Positions 23,135 to 33,982 of a stretch of 64,000 nt of DNA are shown one piece after another (positions within the stretch are counted from its first letter, which is position 1; each line of letters opens with the position of its first letter). The position numbers were made by a program, and so were the translations under genes. The stretch spans positions 3,844,001 to 3,908,000 of the forward strand of contig CM074696.1 in assembly GCA_037367355.1 (NCBI GenBank). Direction: 5' to 3'. The notes beneath the pieces are model-generated. The model was not told the DNA's origin. It did no database searches and was given only the letters and a program-made list of their open reading frames with translations. This DNA is from Neoscytalidium dimidiatum. Lineage: Eukaryota; Ascomycota; Dothideomycetes; Botryosphaeriales; Botryosphaeriaceae.

Positions 23135-24953
23135 ATGAGTGTCTCAGAGATCCTGCGCGGCTCCCAAATCCTGGCACGCGTAGCGTACGGCCACCAGCTG
23201 GGTGCGCGCAGATCAGCATGTACGCGCTGCATTAGAGCGTTGCGTCTTCAGGGCTCACCGGTGCGCTGGGCGTTGCCCCGCCGCATTGGCGCGTCCACCC
23301 CGACGGCTACCCGCGCTTTTCGCACGAGCTGTGCGCGGAGGATGGCTACCGTCGAGGCTGTGGCGAACGGTATAGCTCAAATCCAGGACTCGGCCAGATC
23401 CGGTCACTCTGACGCTGTGCGAACAGAGAAAGCCCACGACCGCGGCCCTATGGCCGAGTACAATGCGCGCGTGGAATCCGGACGCCTGCGCGACGACGAG
23501 CACCAACGAGGTACGCGCGCCATAAATGCCTACAATCGACTCCGTAGCTTACTCCTGGGTTAGCTATTATCGAAAACCTGCAGGCTCTTCATGTCACACT
23601 TGCCAACTATAATCCGCCGCCCGTCGTCCACCCCACATTGGAATCCCTCCAGCCTCCGAAGAAGTCCCTTCTTGGCTCGCTCTTTGGCTCGAAGGACGAA
23701 GGATGGAAGCCAGTGATTCCGGAGAACCTGCCGAAGGGAATATACATGTACGGTGACGTTGGTAGCGGCAAGACCATGATGATGGATTTGTTCTACGAAA
23801 CGTTGCCGAAGAACATAAAGTCAAAGACTCGGATACATTTCCATGGTTTCATGCAACAGGTGCATAAGGATCTGCACAAGATGAGACTGAAGTACGGAAA
23901 CGATTTGGATCTCGTGCCCTTTGTGGCCGCTGATATTGCGGCTCAGAGCCAGGTGTTGTGCTTTGACGAGTTCCAGTGCACCGACGTTGCAGATGCCATG
24001 ATTCTCAGACGCCTGGTCGAGTCTCTCATGGCGCACGGTGTCGTCATTGTAACAACCTCAAACCGGCACCCAGACGACCTTTACAAGAACGGGATCCAGC
24101 GAGAGTCCTTTGTCCCATGCATACAACTCCTCAAGTCGCGCCTGCGCGTCATCAATCTTGACTCGCAGACTGACTACCGCAAAATTCCACGTCCACCGTC
24201 GGGAGTGTACCACCATCCTCTCGACGAGTCAGCCAAGACACACGCCGAGCGTTGGTTCCGTTTCCTTGGCGACGTTGAGAACGATCCGCCACATGTAGCC
24301 AAACACGAGGTTTGGGGCCGTGAAATCACCGTCCCCAAAGCAAGTGGGAAGGCTGCCATGTTCACGTTCGACGAGCTCATCGGACGGGCAACGGGTGCCG
24401 GGGACTACCTTGAACTTATGAGAAATTACGAAGCTTTTATCATCACTGATGTGCCGGGAATGAGCCATAAGTCGCGTGATCTCGCAAGGAGGTTCATCAC
24501 CTTCATCGATGCAGTCTACGAGAGCAGGGTACGTGCTTTGTTCTCCAACCGTTCTGATACGACCTTATTTCAAGCGCTCTCTGACAAATGAACCAGGCTA
24601 AGCTTGTTCTCACAACCGCAAATCCGCTAAATGAGCTTTTTATCACGCATGACGAGCTAGAAGAGGCGAAGAAGGAGAGTAAATCTGCAAGCGGAGACGA
24701 AGAAGAAAATATCCCCGACGCCATGAGAAGCCTGATGGATGACTTGGGCATGAACATGGCAACCCTCAAGAACTCGTCTATTTTTACTGGAGACGAAGAG
24801 CGCTTCGCATTCGCGCGCGCGTTGAGTAGACTGGTGGAGATGGGCAGCCAAGAGTGGGTTGAGAGAGGCATGGGATTGGAGAAGCTCGGTGGGAAAGCGG
24901 AGAAGGACAGCTGGGCAAAGGTGCGCAGTCGGTGGAGAGAGGATAGCATGTGA
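23135..24953 (+). CDS. AFG1: AFG1-like mitochondrial AAA-type ATPase
   Basis: Exons 23135-23510, 23564-24528 and 24597-24953; introns of 53 and 68 nt; 565 residues. Afg1/LACE1 is a mitochondrial ATPase linked to turnover of cytochrome c oxidase subunits and protein quality control. Walker A is YGDVGSGKTMMMDLFY (Lys about residue 195), Walker B VLCFDEFQCTDVADA, followed by VVIVTTSNRHPDDLYKNGIQ and the family-typical RFITFIDAVYESR and LVLTTANPLNELF. The first 70 residues are Arg- and Ser-rich without acidic residues in the first third, as expected of a matrix-targeting presequence (IRALRLQGSPVRWALPRR). Length is normal for the family. Confidence 0.93.
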
Positions 24954-25732
24954 GGCATGATTGGGCGTGAGCATATTTCTCCTCGCGATATACCAGTTCG
25001 GTTGGCAGCAAGCGTTTTGGATTGAGCGGCATCTGGGTGGTCTTGTGTCAAGAGTTCAACACGCATAGCGTTTACTGTGGTTGAGTCTAATCGCCGAGAG
25101 CCTTTGCAATCTCTCCTTGAGCGGGTTTCGAGATCGCTAGCCGAATACCAGGCGTTATTCGTGGAAAAGCCGTGCGAACCGTTTGGCCCTTCGTATCCTT
25201 ACACGGGTGAGCCAGCTTGGCGGTATCAAGCTCGGTGTCAAGCTTGGTTCGCCAATGTGAGATCGCTACGTCGTCCCGGAAATCATTCAGTTGGAGCGGG
25301 AGCTACCGCTGAGGGAGGCTGTCAACCTTGCAGTTCGCCTCTAGAATGTCGCTTAGACTTCCGCTTCGGGGGTTGAGATGTCTCGGTACAGTCGCGCCTG
25401 TCTCAAAGCGGCCGCCAGACGGACGTGCAACTCGCAGCGCCTCAGAGCCGCAACGTCAATGCCGTGAAAGTGCCATGCGAGGACAAGATGGCGGAGCCCT
25501 TGGGACTTGGCGATATTTCGCCAGACGTGCAGGAACGCTAGAACAGAGGATAAATATCCGAAGTTTGGTTGTTTTTTTTTTACGACATCACCATCGTCAC
25601 TTACTCACCACCACTCTTTAAGCGTTGATCGCATCCGTTGCCTGCTTTTTCCAAGTCATTCGCTGTGCGAACACGCTAATTAGTAATTCTTCCTGTCTTT
25701 TCAGACCCAACAAACCAACAACACCAACAATC
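24954..25732. other. Intergenic region upstream of the secreted protein gene
   Basis: No gene. A TATA-like ATAAATA lies at 25550-25556, about 180 bp before the next start codon. CTTTTCAG at 25697-25704 could be the acceptor of a 5' UTR intron. Confidence 0.4.
25550..25556 (+). promoter_or_regulatory. TATA-like element of the secreted protein gene
   Basis: ATAAATA about 180 bp upstream of the ATG at 25733, followed by a pyrimidine-rich stretch. Suggested from position and sequence only. Confidence 0.35.
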
Positions 25733-26399
25733 ATGCACTTCTCTACTATTGCTCTCTTCCTCGGCCTGGCGGCCTCCTCTCTTGCAGCCCCTACCATGGA
25801 GCTTCCCAACGGCATGGAAAAGAGGGCCAACTCCTCCAGCTCTTCCAGCTCCTCCAGCAATGCTGCTGCGGGCGGCGCCAGCGTTCTGACTGCGCAATCG
25901 TACGCCGACTTCCAGATCTCTGACGGCGTGGCTGGCAATGCTCTTGCCGAAGTGAACCAGAAGTTCCCTGTAAGTCTTTCCTCATCACAAAATCAAACGG
26001 ATTGTACGAATTTTTTTTTAACACGGTCTCCAGATCAGCAATTCCGACCCGGCGCAGGTCTCCGACGCTGACGCGCAGATCATCTCCAACGCGCGCAAGG
26101 TTGCCGAGGACGCGGAGACGGGCACGGGTGGCTTCAACGAGCAGATCGATGCGGCCGGCGGCAAGGACACGGCCGCGGGCAAGGCGCTCCAGGTCGGCAA
26201 GATCAAGAACAAGGTGCTCAAGCTGCAGCTGGAGATCATGGACCTGCAGATCAAGCAGGCCAAGGGTGACGACCAGACGGCCAAGATTGCCCAAGAACAG
26301 ACCAAGCTGCAGTCCAACATCGATCAGGACACCGCGGCCGCGGGTCAGACGAGCCAGAGCGTCGCGAAAACGTTCCAGGAGAGCTCGACCCAGGATTAA
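25733..26399 (+). CDS. Small secreted, Cys-free Ser-rich protein
   Basis: Exons 25733-25969 and 26034-26399 (64-nt intron GTAAGT...CTCCAG); 200 residues. A signal peptide MHFSTIALFLGLAASSLAAP is followed by a short propeptide ending in Lys-Arg (GMEKR), a likely Kex2 site, then a poly-Ser tract and Ala/Gly-rich sequence. The C-terminal half is Gln/Lys/Asp-rich with heptad-like spacing (KVLKLQLEIMDLQIKQAKGD), suggesting a helix or coiled coil. There are no cysteines. I do not recognise the family; it belongs to the broad class of small secreted fungal proteins. Confidence 0.8.
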
Positions 26400-27545
26400 A
26401 CGGGCAGGTGATTTTGATGGCTTCTATCTTTTTTTACGGGATCATTTGGACTATGGTCATGTGGAACGGACTGGTGCTGTCAGATGCGCGGAACGGGATT
26501 GGGATCGGGGTGCGGGAAGGGAAACGACGGGACTTTCGGGAATTACTTTTCTTCGGCGCGAATGGTCACAGATGCTTGACGACTACCTGAAAACGGCTCG
26601 TCGCCCTGTACTATAATTTGAATGCAGTGTTGATACCAAGGGATGACAACGCATTTCATGAGTGAGAACGAGAAGTTTGGTCCGAGAACGAGCCCATGCT
26701 TGAACAGGCCGAAGAAGAGGGGTCTGTGATGGTGCGATTGTGGTGAAGTGAGGACTGCCTTGGAAGAGCCGAGGGAGCAGGTGCCCTTTCTACCCTAACG
26801 GGACGATGCTCGGACCGACCCCAGCTCGGGGCATGATTTCATCGCCCGACCGCTTCCCTTCCATCTCAACCTCAACACTTCTTCCGTCACACTGAAAACG
26901 AACCAACCAACAGTCTGCGCCCGCGGCCGTTCGCAAGACGTCGAAATCAGGCTTACATTCCAGACGCGTATGCCTCACGCCCGGTGCCTGTACATAAAAC
27001 GCCAAATATCGCCCGACTGCAGCGCTTCCCAACTGCCATTCCCGCAGCAGCATGTCCGAGAGTAATGGCAACGGATCGGCCGAGCTTCCCAATAGCGAGG
27101 CGATTACCCTTGAGACCGCCATTTATAGGGCAGCGGGGCCCCAGATTAGCGCTCTTGCCTGTCGCGTGGAATGGCCAATGTGCGAGCCGCATGGGATAGA
27201 CATCATTTCGCCATCACAATCGAAGGTCGCTCATCTCGATTTTGCTTTCCCAGAACAGCCACGTTTCAGCATCTGCAAGTGATTGCCAACCATGGCACCG
27301 GATGCGATGCGACCAGGTCCACTTGATGACGTTTGATCCCTCATCCCGGGCCAGGCATCCAGGGGTTTTGCCTCTTTATGCTATCTTTATCAATATTGGC
27401 CTGCCTACAACTCTGCACCCTTGCCACAGCCTTTTCGACACATCTGGACGGCACGAATCCTTGATTGCTGGTTGAAGTGAGAATTCAGATGATTTTGACT
27501 GCTCGATATCCAATGCGCTGCGGCGAAACTGATCGCCATTGTCAG
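26400..27545. other. Intergenic region upstream of the aquaporin-family gene
   Basis: No complete gene. The 5' end of the next gene is probably inside this region: ATGGCACCGGATGCGATGC at 27290 has a good start context (CCAACCATGG), but I could not join it in phase to the downstream exon by a single clear intron. Confidence 0.4.
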
Positions 27546-28990
27546 AATCGCCGATCCTCTGGCTGAGTCCGAGCAGCAGGATCCTGAGAAGGGTGATCAT
27601 GGGGAATCCAAGGCGTCAGAGAAGCAAAAGCCGTACAGCCTCGGGGCGCCCCTGCCTCACAAAGCAGGCTCTCGGCCCGTCTCCCACCATCAGCCTACCC
27701 ACAGCCTGGCTAAAAACTTGCCGCGTCCCGAGAATCGCGAGCAAGCACGCGAACTAAGGCGCAAGCCGCAGCGCAGAGCCACCGTCGAGAGCCCTGAAGA
27801 GACCGAGGCTCGCGAGAAACGGGAGGCCCAGCTACCCTACGAAAACCAAGCGGCTGCCAACCCTACCGGCACGGAAGGACGGGCGCCACTTGATGGCGAC
27901 AGCCGACCTCAAAAAAACTTCGATCCTTTCGCCAGCTTCGACAGAATTGGCAGGAGCTTAGATGGCGAGGGTGGAGAGCCGGACAACACCAACTGGGCCA
28001 TCGATGCCGAGCCTGTGGGTCAGTATGAACAGAATGAGGCGGAGACGGGGGAGAGGGACCCGGACGAGTTGAGGAACTGGTGGGCGAGGATACGGGCGAA
28101 GCATCCAGAGCCTCTCGCAGAGTTCCTTTGCGTAAGTGACAGCGCTCTCTATCCAGCCCAGATATGTTTGTTTCCTCCGCTAACGCCCACGATGATCCTG
28201 CCCGCAGACGACCGTCTCCATCTTCCTCGGCATGTGCGCAACCTTGCAAGTCAACCTCTCAGACGGCCAGTACGGCGACTACGAGACCAGCTGCTGGGCG
28301 TGGGGCATCTCCTTCATGTTCGGCATCTACCTGGGCGGCGGCGTGTCGGGCGCGCACATGAACCTGGCGATCTCGCTCTCGCTCTGGGTCTTCCGCGGCT
28401 TCCCGCCGAAACAGATGCTCGTCTACTGGGTCTGCCAGCTGCTGGGCTGCATCGTGGCGGCCGCGCTCGCGTACGCCGTCTTCCACGATGCCATCCGCCA
28501 CGTCGACCCGGGGCTGGTCGACACGGCGACCAGCTTCTACAGCCGGCCGCAGGCGTTCGTCAGCCCCGCGACGGCCTTCTTCACGCAGTTCGTCGCCGCC
28601 GCCGTCATGATGACGAGCGTGCTCTCGCTCGGCGACGACCAGAACAACCCGCCCGGCGCGGGCCTGCACGCCTTCGTCATGGGCCTGCTCGTCACCGCCC
28701 AGAAGATGACGCTCGGCTACAACACCGGCGTCGCCCTCAACCCGGCCAGCGACTTCGGCCCCCGCCTCGTGTGCCTGATGGTCGGCTACAACACCGACAT
28801 GTTCTCCGAGCGGGGCCTGTGGTGGCTGTGGGGCCCGTGGGCCGCGACCGTCTGCGGGAGCATCACCGGTTGCGCTGCGTACGACTGGTTCGTGTTCGTG
28901 GGCTCGGAGAGCCCGGTGAACTACAGGCTGCCGGAGAAGTTCAGGAGGAGGGTGAAGAAGGTGGTGCCGAGGGGGGAGAAGGTGTTTTGA
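27546..28990 (+). CDS. Aquaporin/aquaglyceroporin-family channel with long N-terminal extension
   Basis: Supported exons: open frame from about 27546 (after TTGTCAG) to 28131, and 28208-28990 (76-nt intron, GTAAGT...CCGCAG, phase 0). The 5' end is not resolved because the open frame has no ATG. The visible part is about 455 residues: a hydrophilic, charged extension of about 190 residues, then six membrane segments. First half-helix motif reads HMNLAIS (Asn-Leu-Ala instead of Asn-Pro-Ala); the second reads LNPASDFGPR: Asn-Pro-Ala followed by Ser where the selectivity-filter Arg normally stands, then the Asp typical of glycerol facilitators. Long N-termini are known for Yfl054-type fungal members. 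Transport substrate cannot be assigned. Confidence 0.82.
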
Positions 28991-29080
28991 GGGGGTGCTT
29001 CAGGGGTCGTGTTGGTGATGATTTGTGGCAATGGGGGACGGTTCCGGGAGCGTTGCGGCGGCAAAAGCAAGAGCCGGCAC

Positions 29081-29165
29081 GTAGGCAGTGGAAGCAGTCG
29101 TCCGGACGTCAACGTCGTCAATTGCGTCAGACATCTGCGTCCGGACGACTGCTTCGACTGCCTAC
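29081..29165. repeat. Hairpin element copy D (best preserved)
   Basis: Arms 29081-29108 and 29138-29165 are reverse complements over 28 bp with a single mismatch. The inner part is the family core GAAGCAGTCGTCCGGACG, the outer part GTAGGCAGT. The 29-nt spacer holds ACGTCGTC and ACATCT. The element begins 90 bp after the aquaporin stop codon. Confidence 0.92.
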
Positions 29166-29548
29166 GGAATGGCGTTGTCGCTTGCGATGGCTTCCGGGCT
29201 CGGAAGTCGTAATAATGGAGAAAGCAAGAAATACATAGAGTCGGTGATTATGTTAGGATAAATGGCGGGTAATAATGGCACACGTATATCGGAGGAAACG
29301 AAACGGCACGCATGATGGAAAGAAAAAAAAGCAACGGTTCATGCAGCGGAATGACACGTAGAAAGTAGAGAAAGGCTGTACATTTGAGACAGGTACCCGG
29401 TTAAAGTTGCGTGGTTCGCGTGCGACCTGGTCTTTCTTTCTCTGACTCGGTACGTAGGGCAGAGCTTCATGAGACGCAGAATGCGTCTGCTGGGCTACCG
29501 GCGGACGGTAGGAGGCCGAGTCTTCTGAGTCGGACTGAGCTGCATTCG

Positions 29549-29639
29549 CACGGGGATTTGAAGCAGTCGTCCTGACGTGCACGTCGTCGACATCATTGAA
29601 CATCTTTGCAGGTCCGGGCGACTGCTTCAGCTCCCCACG
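29549..29639. repeat. Hairpin element copy E
   Basis: Left arm about 29549-29577 with GAAGCAGTCGTCCTGACG, right arm about 29611-29639 whose reverse complement reads GAAGCAGTCGCCCGGACC. The spacer shares ACGTCGTC and GAACATCT with copy D, which is 384 bp upstream. Confidence 0.85.
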
Positions 29640-30686
29640 AGCAGCGATGAGCGTCAAGCTCGATTTTCTTTTTTTTTTTTTTTTTGGTAGACGCTTCCTC
29701 CTAATGCCGTGCTGCCACTGCGGGGCCGATCTGATCCCCGCTGCAGGGTCTAGCGTCATCCGGATGCTGGCGAGCTTTCTGGAAGGTTTCGGCGAAGCAG
29801 CCACGCGTGTGACATTTTCATCATCACCTCAGGACTCCCAAGGTGGTCGGCAAAGTCGTTCGTCGGGGACTGACTACGTGGTAAGATCACGAGGACCGTC
29901 GACCAGCGGCAGCACAGAGCGAAAAAAAAAAAAAAAAAAGCAGTTGCCGCGAGCGACGAAAATCGGTAGCCTTTCGGGATGCCGACATCCGACCAGGATT
30001 CAAGCTTCTCCGAATGATGAAGTGGCGTCTGCTGACGTTCTGGACCGAGGAGCTTCTGGCGCCCCCCCCATCTTACCCCGTTCGGGGTTATCAGGCGTCG
30101 GCGCGAGAGATCGCCCGGGCTGTAGGGCCTCCGAAAGGTGGAGAGAGGGGAGCCCTCGGTATCGGTTTCGCGACCAGTTTGCGGCATTCTGCACGATGGG
30201 GGTTGGCTGCGTTCTTTTTTGTCGCTGCACCGAATCCTTCAGGAATCATCGTGCGTGTTTGCTTGCCTGTCATCGCGCCAGTTGACCGCCTTGTCGTTCC
30301 TTCTTTTCGCTCCATCCGCAACTGAAGGGCGAGAATGCGCATTGACGGTGTTGGGCAGCGCGCGAGAAATGGTGCCGGCTGGAGGTGCTACGGACTTCTG
30401 GTACGACGAGTATCAGAGAGGAGTTGCCTGAAACGTCAGCAGCCAGCCCCGCCCACCGCCGGCCGCGGCCAGCAGGTCAGCGTAGCAGCCGCAAGATGGC
30501 GATCAAACGGGGGCGCGGCTCGGCCAATCAACGCCACGGGAAAGCACATGGCAAGAATTAAAATCCACCGCGACGCCGCAAGTTTTGCGAAAGCGATCCG
30601 GAGGGGGCAAAGCTTGGATCGTTAGAGGAGGGGACGGATCGTCCCCCGGCAACCCATGCTCCCGAGTCGCCCTACGCGCGCGGAGA

Positions 30687-30705
30687 GAGAGAGAGAGAGA
30701 GAGAG
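30687..30705. repeat. (GA)n microsatellite
   Basis: About nine GA units in the region upstream of the P450 gene. Confidence 0.8.
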
Positions 30706-31388
30706 GGCCCACTTGCTCTCGGGCGTGGAGTGCGCTACATAATGAACCGCGTTGACTACCTACAAATGTCGTTGGAGCTTAAATCATGCTCTTGCTCTCT
30801 CCATCGTCTCCTGTCTACGCCGTCGTCTCCTCTCTCACGCCTTTACCCAGCCCCGCCGCCAGCGCGATCGAGCCGCGCCGCAGCCACCAGAATCCATCCG
30901 AGCCTGCGATCTCGACCGCTTAAGGGAAACCCCCTGCTCCACGTTGCCGACCCTCCTCCCGATCTCCAAAACCCGGTCGAGCACGCGCGAAGCCGTTCAA
31001 TCGCGACCACGGATTAAGCTTCGCGTCCACCCCCGCGCACTAAGTCAGACACGCGTAGTCAGACCTACACTCATACTTTTTTTTTTATTTTTTAAATTTT
31101 CGCTTTCCCCCCCCTTCCCTTCGGCTTCCGCCCGCCATAATATTTCCCATTGGGTAACCGCCCGGTTAACGGCGGGGAGAAGAAGAAGAAGAAGAAGAAT
31201 AAGACCAACCGCCCTCTTCTCGTTGCGCGAACGAAATCGCATATCAGCTTTCATCCTTGCCCCCCCCCACGTTCTTCAACCATCAATACACCTGCTCCGC
31301 CCATCCCCAGCGTCCCTTGAATCCATCGACAAATGCTCCCCTAAGCCACCGTCCCCGAATCTCTATCAACATCGAACCGGGAACCGCC

Positions 31389-33491
31389 ATGGCTTCCGCG
31401 AACGCCACGACGACGTCCTACCCCTCGGCGCTGCCGGCGCCGGCACCGGCGCCGGCGAGCCTCGTCCAATCCCTCACCCTCGGCAACGCGCTCGCGGCGC
31501 TCGCCCTCTACGTCCTCGCATCGACGGCCTGGGCGTCGGTGCGGAAGCCGAGGTATCCGCAGAGCGTGCCGTGGGTGGGCAAGCAAGGGGACGGATGGCT
31601 GGCCGGGCTGAAGGCGGCGTTGGCGAGCGTGGTGCACGTCAGGGCATGGGTGCAGGAGGGGTATGAGAAGGTATGTATCTGACTTTTCTTCTTCTGCTTT
31701 TTCTCTATCGTACTTTTGGAAGGGTATAGAAGGGAGAGTTTGTAGGAAGGAGAAAGGAAGGATGGAAAGAAGGAGAATCGAGGACAAGGAAGAGGAAAAA
31801 AAACAGAGAATGAACATGTTACCGAAAAGGGAGGGAGGAAGGTATAGAGAGGGGGGAAGAATCGCGGGAAACTTTCTCACCACCAAGAACGCACGAACAA
31901 CTGGCAAAAAAAAAAAAAGAATAATCACTGACCGTCCGTCTTTTCCCCTTCCGCCAAACAGTACAGCAAGAACAACCGCTCCTTCATCCTCCCCACCGCC
32001 CCGGGCCACCGCCCCGAGCTCGTCGTCCCGACCACGCAGATGTCCTGGCTCCTCGAGCAGCCCGACAACGTGCTCTCGACCGCCGCGGCGCACTATGACA
32101 GCCTGCACGGCTCGTATTCCTTCCTGACGCCGGCGCTCCTGCGCGACCCCTACCACGAGCACGTCATCCACCGCTCGCTGGCGCGCAACCTGAACGCGCT
32201 GATCCCGGCGCTGGAGGAGGAGGTCGCGCTGGCCGTGGACGCCGTGTTCGGGACGGACGCGGGCGCGTGGCGCAGCGTCAACGTGTGGGACGCGTTCCTG
32301 GCGCTGGTGCCGCGGCTGACGAACCGGATGATGGTTGGCGCGCCGCTGTGCCGCGACGCGCACTACCTGGCCAACATGGTCGGCTTCACCAACGACGTGG
32401 TGCGCAACATGGTCGTGCTGTCGTTCGTGCCCGACGCGCTGAAGCCGCTCGTCGGCCCGCTGGCCGGCTGCGCCAGCAGGTGGCACTACGCGCAGACGGC
32501 CCGGCACACGCTGCCGCTCGTCAAGGAGCGGCTCGCCGCCATCGCGGCCAAGGACGCCGGCGACGCGGCGTACGCGGGCTGGGTCGAGCCGAACGACTAC
32601 GTGAGCTGGCACATCCGCGTCGCGCGGCAGGAGGGGCGTGCCGACGAGCTGGACCCGGTGCGCATCACGCAACGCCTCGTGCCCATCAACTTCGCCTCCA
32701 TCCACACGACCGTCATGACCGCCCACGCGACGCTGCTGGACCTGCTGTCGGCCGACCCGGCGCGCGGCTACCTCGACGGCATCCGCGAGGAGGCCGGCCG
32801 CGTGCTGGCCGAGGAAGGGGGCCGCTGGAACAAGAACGGGCTGGCGCGGCTGCTCCGCGCCGACTCGGCCATCCGCGAGAGCATGCGCTTCAGCACATTC
32901 GCCCAGACCCTGGTCGCCCGCAAGGTCGTCTCGCCCGAGGGCATCACGAACAAGGTCGAGGGGTGGCACGTCCCGTACGGCGGACTCCTGAGCCTGCCGC
33001 TGTGGAGCAGGCTGCACGATCCGGACGTGTTCGAGCGCCCGAACGAGTACGATGCCTTCAGGCATTCAAGGGAGCGCGAGGCGTACGAGGCGCGGCCGGC
33101 GGAGGACCGCGATAGAGAGGAGGGGCTGAAGTTGAAGCAGAGGGCCATGGTGACGACCGGGGATACGCATTTCCCCTGGGGCCATGGGAGGCATGCTTGG
33201 TGAGTGGTTAGCCTTGTTTCCTTTTCTCCATTTTCTTTCCTGTGTTCTGCGAATGCTTGAGTCGCGGGTTGGAATTGAGTCGGCTACTGACCCTTTGTTT
33301 TTTCATTTTTTCATTTTAGTCCTGGTCGCTTTTTCGTCGCCCACGAGCTCAAGATGATCCTCGCGTACCTGGTCCTGCATTACGACATCAAACACCTTCC
33401 GGAGCAGCCCCCGATCAAATGGATCGGCATGAATAAGATCCCGCCGGTGGACGCGCGTATTGAGGTGAGGCGGAGGAAGCGGGACGGTTGA
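31389..33491 (+). CDS. Cytochrome P450 monooxygenase
   Basis: Exons 31389-31670, 31962-33199 and 33320-33491; introns of 291 and 120 nt; 563 residues, phases consistent. The second junction lies inside the haem motif: FPWGHGRHA joins CPGRFFVAHELK, giving F-x-x-G-x-x-x-C-x-G with the haem-ligand Cys about residue 507. A single N-terminal membrane anchor (LALYVLASTAWASV) fits an ER enzyme. The helix K signature is SAIRESMRF (Glu-x-x-Arg). The I-helix region reads NFASIHTTVMT instead of the usual A/G-G-x-D/E-T, which occurs in several fungal secondary-metabolism P450s. Substrate unknown. It converges on a Zn2Cys6 regulator 490 bp away. Confidence 0.9.
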
Positions 33492-33982
33492 AATTTTGGA
33501 AAGAAGAAAGTCCAGTTCTTTTCCCGATATTGTAGTGAGCTAGCGGAGCGTTTGAAAGAAATTAAGCGAGTCGCGGCATGATGTATGGCTTGTTGATGAA
33601 AGCAAAGAGCCGGATATTGGTGCTAGGAATACAATTGCGAGCGCGCGAGGGTTTGAAGACGCAATCGCAAAATTATTGTACAGCAAGCGACATTGCAAGC
33701 CGCTTGAATAAGGTAGAAATATCAGGCATCAGGGTTTGTGAGAGAGTAAGACGTGAGTTCGTTTTTGGGCGCCTGCCAAGAGCACCGCCTCACATGAAAG
33801 TAAGGTCGAGACACCTCTAACATGTCTCGTGATGTCTTTGTATACTGTGGGCATCGGCAGGCTACCAACACCTCACAGCTTCCCAGGGTATCTAATGGCT
33901 TCCTTCAAAATGTGAATGTTACCTGACTGAAATCTTGTGTAGCATCGGAGATGAAAACATGGATGTGCAAGTGTTCGTTCTT
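33492..33982. other. Intergenic region between convergent P450 and regulator genes
   Basis: 491 bp holding the two 3' UTRs; nothing else recognised. Confidence 0.45.

Larger units (their letters stand above)
28991..31388. other. Intergenic region with two hairpin elements and the P450 upstream region
   Basis: Holds hairpin copies D and E near its left end, a T-run (29667-29684), an A-run (29922-29939), a GA run (30687-30705) and an AAG run (31185-31199). No gene recognised between them; the last part (about 30900-31388) is C/T-rich leader sequence of the P450 gene. Confidence 0.45.

Noticed and set aside
31341..33065. 574-codon open frame on the minus strand opposite the P450 gene
   Set aside because: It mirrors GC-rich codons of the P450 exon and crosses its first intron. 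The product is Arg/His/Val-rich low complexity without any motif.
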